Source: Mesorhizobium sp. M1C.F.Ca.ET.210.01.1.1
GTDB lineage: Bacteria > Pseudomonadota > Alphaproteobacteria > Rhizobiales > Rhizobiaceae
Direction: 5' to 3'
Length of the DNA: 64,000 nt
NCBI RefSeq assembly: GCF_004791585.1
Contig: NZ_SRUU01000015.1
Coordinates: forward strand, 1-64,000
The notes under the pieces were generated by a model. That model did not search any database. It was not told the origin of the DNA and saw only the letters and a program-made list of their open reading frames with translations. The position numbers and the translations under genes are program-made. Positions 60,912 through 64,000 of the stretch are shown one piece after another (position 1 is the first letter of the stretch; each line of letters opens with the position of its first letter).

Positions 60912-62057
60912 TCATTGCGGCGTCCGCGGATATTCGAGCTGCATGGCAACGAAGTCCGTCGTGCGCGCACCGTAGCGGGCCGATATATCCCGAAGAGCCT
61001 GGTCGAGCGCCATTGCCGGCCGCGGGTCGGCCATGGCCGGGGCAAGGCGCTCCGCCGGCCAGTTTGCCGCAACCTGATCTGGGAGGATGCGGATGCCGTC
61101 GCGACTGAGGATCGCGCCACCCCGTCCGGCAAAGGTGACCGCGCCGGAGCGATAGGTTCGCGACCACGCGTCGGCCACCAGCGCCAGCGAGACCTCGTCC
61201 ATGCCGGGCGTGAGCTGGATGCCGAGCTGCTCGTGATTGAGGAAGGCGAGCGTGTTGCCGATCGCGGTCAGCGCGAAGGGCCGGGTGAATTTGAAGGCGC
61301 CGCTGTCGTGCCGCGCATCCCAATGGTCGAGGCCGAGATCGCGGGCGACGGCTTCGGCCTTGTCGCGGCCGGCGATCGCCTCGATCAGGGTCAGCATCAT
61401 CGGCATCGAGGCGGTGATGCCGGTCGTCGTCGCGACACCTTGGTCGACGACGTAGCGCCGGTCGGCGACGTAGCGGATCGTCGGATGCTTTTTGCGCAGT
61501 TCATTCAGCGAATACCAATGCGTCGTCGCACGCCTGCCGTCGAGCAGGCCGCTCTCGCCGACCACCTTGGCGCCGGCGCAGATGCCGATCACCGTCGCGC
61601 CCTTGGCGGATTGGCTTCTCAGCCATTCCATCACCTCGGGGTCGTCATCCCGCATCATGGCGGGGACGATGACATAGTCGGCGCCTTCCGGATGCTGCGC
61701 GTCGAACGCCGCTGTCGTCGCGTCGGGCTCGACCTGCAAGGCCGGATGCAGCTTGACGGACCCCGGCCACGTCGCCAGGGCGACGACATCGGCGACATCG
61801 GCGCGGCGCAGGATGCCGTAAGGCATCAGGTAATCGGTGGTCTCGGTGCCGTCGTTGATGCCGACGATCGCGATCAGCGGACGCTTGCGCTTCGTCGCCT
61901 TCAGCGCCGCCAGCGTGGCTTCGGCTTCACCGGCTTCAATCGCGGGCTGCACGGCGGCCACGGATGCCAAAGGCAGGGACAGCAGCCACGCCGCGCCGAC
62001 CGCAGCGAAAATCAGGACGGCGCCGAGGGCGCTCCACAACACGATACGCAGGATCAT
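60912..62057 (-). CDS. membrane-anchored DJ-1/PfpI (GATase1-like) domain protein
   Basis: A 381-residue protein. One N-terminal hydrophobic helix (IVLWSALGAVLIFAAVGAAWLL, about 5-26) anchors a DJ-1/PfpI-like domain (about 55-235) with the nucleophile-elbow IGICAGAKVVGESGLLDG and ATTHW. A C-terminal 140-residue region of unknown type follows. It is divergent from a GlxA-type regulator whose N-terminal domain shows the same CxGA...GLLDGR-ATTHW block. The ATG at 62057 has GGAAG ahead; 26 in-frame codons upstream are not convincing. Confidence 0.82.
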   Translation of the reverse strand: MILRIVLWSALGAVLIFAAVGAAWLLSLPLASVAAVQPAIEAGEAEATLAALKATKRKRPLIAIVGINDGTETTDYLMPYGILRRADVADVVALATWPGSVKLHPALQVEPDATTAAFDAQHPEGADYVIVPAMMRDDDPEVMEWLRSQSAKGATVIGICAGAKVVGESGLLDGRRATTHWYSLNELRKKHPTIRYVADRRYVVDQGVATTTGITASMPMMLTLIEAIAGRDKAEAVARDLGLDHWDARHDSGAFKFTRPFALTAIGNTLAFLNHEQLGIQLTPGMDEVSLALVADAWSRTYRSGAVTFAGRGGAILSRDGIRILPDQVAANWPAERLAPAMADPRPAMALDQALRDISARYGARTTDFVAMQLEYPRTPQ

Positions 62058-62107
62058 GGCTCGTCTTCCTGTCGAACAGCTTGACCATAAGCCTAGCCCC
62101 GTTAGGC

Positions 62108-62136
62108 TTTGGCCGAAATGACATATATCGGGCAAA
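62108..62136. promoter_or_regulatory. inverted repeat upstream of the GlxA-type regulator gene
   Basis: TTTGGCCGA (62108-62116) and TCGGGCAAA (62128-62136) are an 8/9 inverted repeat with an 11-base spacer. It lies 8 bases before the regulator ATG and about 50 bases from the divergent gene, so it may be the operator for both. Confidence 0.55.
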
Positions 62137-62143
62137 AACTGCC

Positions 62144-63085
62144 ATGCGACGCACGATAGGCATCATCATCCATCCGGGATTCCAGTTGCTGGATGCCGCC
62201 GGACCTGCGGCGGCCTTCGAACTGGCGGAATACTACTGCCCCGGCAGCTACAGTCTCGACATGCTGGCGCCTGGCGGCGGCGAGATCGAGAGCTCGTCAG
62301 GCATGCGGCTTGCGGCGCGGCCCCTGTCCGTCGACATGCCACTCGACACCGCCATCATCTCCGGTGGCGAGATCATCCGCTCGATGACGGCAGCGCAGGA
62401 AATCGTTGCCTGGCTGCGGCAGGCCGGCGTGCGCAGGACGGCGAGCGTGTGCACCGGCGCCTACCTGCTGGCGGAGGCAGGTCTTCTCGACGGCCGGTCC
62501 GCCACCACGCATTGGTGGAGCACGGACGACTTCGCCCGCCGCTATCCGAAGGTGAAGCTCGACGCCGAGCGCATCTTCATCCGTGACGGCAGCGTGTGGA
62601 CCTCGGCCGGCATTTCGGCCGGCATCGATCTGGCGCTGGCGCTGATCGAGGACGACCTCGGGCCGGCGATCGCGCGGCGCACCGCCCAGCAGCTCGTCGT
62701 GCACCAGCGCCGTCCCGGCGGCCAGTCGCAATTCTCAGGCCTGGTCGAGCTCGGCGGACGCTCTGGCCGCTTCGTGGATTTGATCGAATGGATGCGGACC
62801 AATCTCGACCAGCCGCTGACCGTCGAGCGCCTTGCCGACCGCGCGGCCATGAGCCTCAGAAATTTCGCCCGTGCCTTTGCGGCGGAAACCGGTACCACGC
62901 CGGCCAAGGCCGTGGAGCGCCTGCGCCTTGAAGCCGCGCGCATGGCGGTGGAGACCAGCCACGCGCCGCTCGACAGCATCGCCGAGGAGAGCGGCTTCGG
63001 CGACGCCGGCCGCATGCGCCGGGCTTTCCTCAGGAGCTTCGGCCAGCCGCCGCAGGCACTGAGGCGCGGGGCGGTGCGAAGCTGA
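62144..63085 (+). CDS. GlxA family transcriptional regulator (DJ-1 plus AraC HTH)
   Basis: A 313-residue regulator. N-terminal DJ-1/PfpI-like sensor domain (about 1-185) with IGIIIHPGFQLLDAAGPAAAFELA and SVCTGAYLLAEAGLLDGR (possible sensing Cys), then an AraC-type double helix-turn-helix (about 215-310) with PLTVERLADRAAMSLRNFARAF and GFGDAGRMRRAFLRSFGQPP. Relatives regulate carnitine, choline or arginine catabolism (GbdR, CdhR, ArgR); the ligand here is unknown. The ATG at 62144 gives the normal family start. It is divergent from the membrane DJ-1 protein. Confidence 0.92.
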   Translation: MRRTIGIIIHPGFQLLDAAGPAAAFELAEYYCPGSYSLDMLAPGGGEIESSSGMRLAARPLSVDMPLDTAIISGGEIIRSMTAAQEIVAWLRQAGVRRTASVCTGAYLLAEAGLLDGRSATTHWWSTDDFARRYPKVKLDAERIFIRDGSVWTSAGISAGIDLALALIEDDLGPAIARRTAQQLVVHQRRPGGQSQFSGLVELGGRSGRFVDLIEWMRTNLDQPLTVERLADRAAMSLRNFARAFAAETGTTPAKAVERLRLEAARMAVETSHAPLDSIAEESGFGDAGRMRRAFLRSFGQPPQALRRGAVRS

Positions 63086-63199
63086 CGGATGCGCCGCTAG
63101 AGTTTCACCGATCCGACCCTCGCCGCTGAGGGAGGGCGGCTACCCTCTCCCAGCGGGCTCTTCTTCGCCCATTCGGCAGCGAAAGTCATAAGACAAGCG

Positions 63200-63296
63200 T
63201 TTCAGCGATTCATGGAATCGCCGAACCGCTCTAAGCATTTGTTTTTACGCAACTCCGAACGGAAAACCGTTACACACTTTTCCTGGAATTGGTCTA
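63200..63296. repeat. dispersed palindromic element, copy 4 (extended form)
   Basis: Contains TTCAGCGATTCATGGAATCG, CCGAACCGCTCTAAGCATTT, GTTTTTACGCAACTCCGAACGG and CTTTTCCTGGAATTGGTCTAG. It matches 24628-24728 nearly base for base over the linker and core. Its last bases supply the TAG stop (63294-63296) of the minus-strand XRE gene. The rest of 63086-63199 shows no gene. Confidence 0.75.
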
Positions 63297-64000
63297 GGCG
63301 GAGCGCGACGCGATCAGCGATTGGATGCGTTCGGCGTCCGAGGCGTTTACGGGATTGTAGACCACCATGCCGAGTTCGGGACGGCCGTCGACCGCGAAAA
63401 CCGAGAACTCCAGCTCGATCAGCCCGATCCCGGGATGCCGGAGGCGTTTCACGCCTTCGCCATGGCTGGCGACCAAGTCATTGTCCCGCCACAGCGCCTC
63501 GAACTCGGGGCTGATCCGGGACAGCTCTTCGACGAGTTCGGCGACCTCCGCTCCCGCGCCCGCGCGGGCGGCATCGGCCCTGAAGGACCCTACCACGAAA
63601 CGGGCGACGCTTTGCCAGTCGTCCTGCGCGGCGCGCACGCGCGGGTTGCCGAACATAAGGCGCAGGATGTTGCGCTGCTCACGCGGCAGCTTTGAATAGT
63701 CGGTCAGCAATGCCGTGGCAGCGCGGTTCCAGGCGACCACGTCCCATGTCGCGGTCTTGATGATGGCCGGGCTGGGGTCCAAGGCGTCGAGCACGCGCTG
63801 CAGCCGGGGTGTCACGCTGTCCACATTTCTGTAGCGGACCTCCGGCGGCCTCCCGAGGCCGAGCATGAACAGATGCTCTCGTTCTGGCTCGGTCAGCATC
63901 AAGCCGGTGGCGATGCGGTTCAGCACATCCGCCGACGGCGCGCCGCCCCTGCCCTGCTCCAGCCAGGTGTACCAGGTCGGGCTGATGTTGGCGCGCTGCG
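63294..64000 (-). CDS. MmyB-like XRE family regulator, 5' end cut by window
   Basis: About 235 residues are present; the start lies beyond 64000. The visible part opens inside the helix-turn-helix (RANISPTWYTWLEQGR, then PSADVLNRIATGL) and continues into the MmyB-like ligand-binding domain with LQRVLDALDPSPAIIKTATWDVVAWN, LRLMFGNPRVR and a GIGLIELEFSVFAVDGRPELGMVVYNP end. It is a GTG/ATG-internal frame throughout, so the N terminus cannot be placed. The stop codon lies in a dispersed repeat. These regulators often control a neighbouring oxidoreductase gene, outside this window. Confidence 0.88.
   Translation of the reverse strand, partial: QRANISPTWYTWLEQGRGGAPSADVLNRIATGLMLTEPEREHLFMLGLGRPPEVRYRNVDSVTPRLQRVLDALDPSPAIIKTATWDVVAWNRAATALLTDYSKLPREQRNILRLMFGNPRVRAAQDDWQSVARFVVGSFRADAARAGAGAEVAELVEELSRISPEFEALWRDNDLVASHGEGVKRLRHPGIGLIELEFSVFAVDGRPELGMVVYNPVNASDAERIQSLIASRSA

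Overview
The window looks like a chromosomal piece of a GC-rich alphaproteobacterium of the order Hyphomicrobiales, most like Mesorhizobium. The reasons are a RibH2-type lumazine synthase very close to the Brucella/Mesorhizobium protein and placed under an FMN riboswitch, large numbers of sugar ABC transporters, LacI and LysR regulators, and short dispersed palindromic elements between genes. No rRNA, tRNA, CRISPR array, transposase, phage gene or plasmid replication gene was recognised.

Layout. 1-3.3 kb: FMN riboswitch, ribH2, class II fructose-bisphosphate aldolase, a tiny membrane protein and an MgtC-family protein. 3.3-10.8 kb (minus strand): a tightly packed five-gene operon, SWIM zinc finger - DUF5691-like HEAT protein - MoxR-type AAA ATPase - DUF5682 (TraB/EreA-like motifs) - VWA protein. 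It has no established function that I know of and is the best candidate here for an undescribed system. 10.9-17.4 kb (minus): a LacI-controlled sugar ABC operon ending in a GH63-like glycoside hydrolase. 17.6-24 kb: GST, a CHASE2-adenylate cyclase convergent with a FecR-domain protein, and a quinone-oxidoreductase/LysR divergent pair. 24.1-28.3 kb: FMN-binding PPOX-like protein, flavodoxin, an Nramp-related carrier with altered metal-site motifs, and a 2-oxoglutarate oxygenase. 28.5-31.5 kb: solute-binding protein, DAACS symporter and Asp/Glu racemase in one operon. 31.7-36.7 kb: SDR, anmK, GNAT, a decayed DHFR-like gene, MFS/Lrp divergent pair, EthD-like protein.

36.8-58.5 kb is a large carbohydrate island: a tagatose-kinase-like PfkB and GatZ pair, a LacI regulator, three Gfo/Idh-type dehydrogenases, two TIM-barrel epimerase/lyase proteins, a class I aldolase plus a second PfkB kinase, an Rpe-like epimerase, a ROK kinase, two alpha/beta hydrolases, a MalK-type and a ribose-type ABC transporter. 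Control regions at about 39.15, 42.53 and 54.33 kb share a TTGACGC-based motif, and the last two share a 49-bp block (40 of 49 identical), which suggests a common regulator, possibly the LacI protein at 39.3 kb. 58.5-64 kb: a methyltransferase/membrane protein operon divergent from a LysR, a DJ-1-domain membrane protein divergent from a GlxA-type regulator carrying a related DJ-1 domain, and the 3' part of an MmyB-like XRE regulator cut by the window end.

Start codons were chosen from Shine-Dalgarno spacing, family starts and overlaps. Substrate assignments for transporters and dehydrogenases are inferences.
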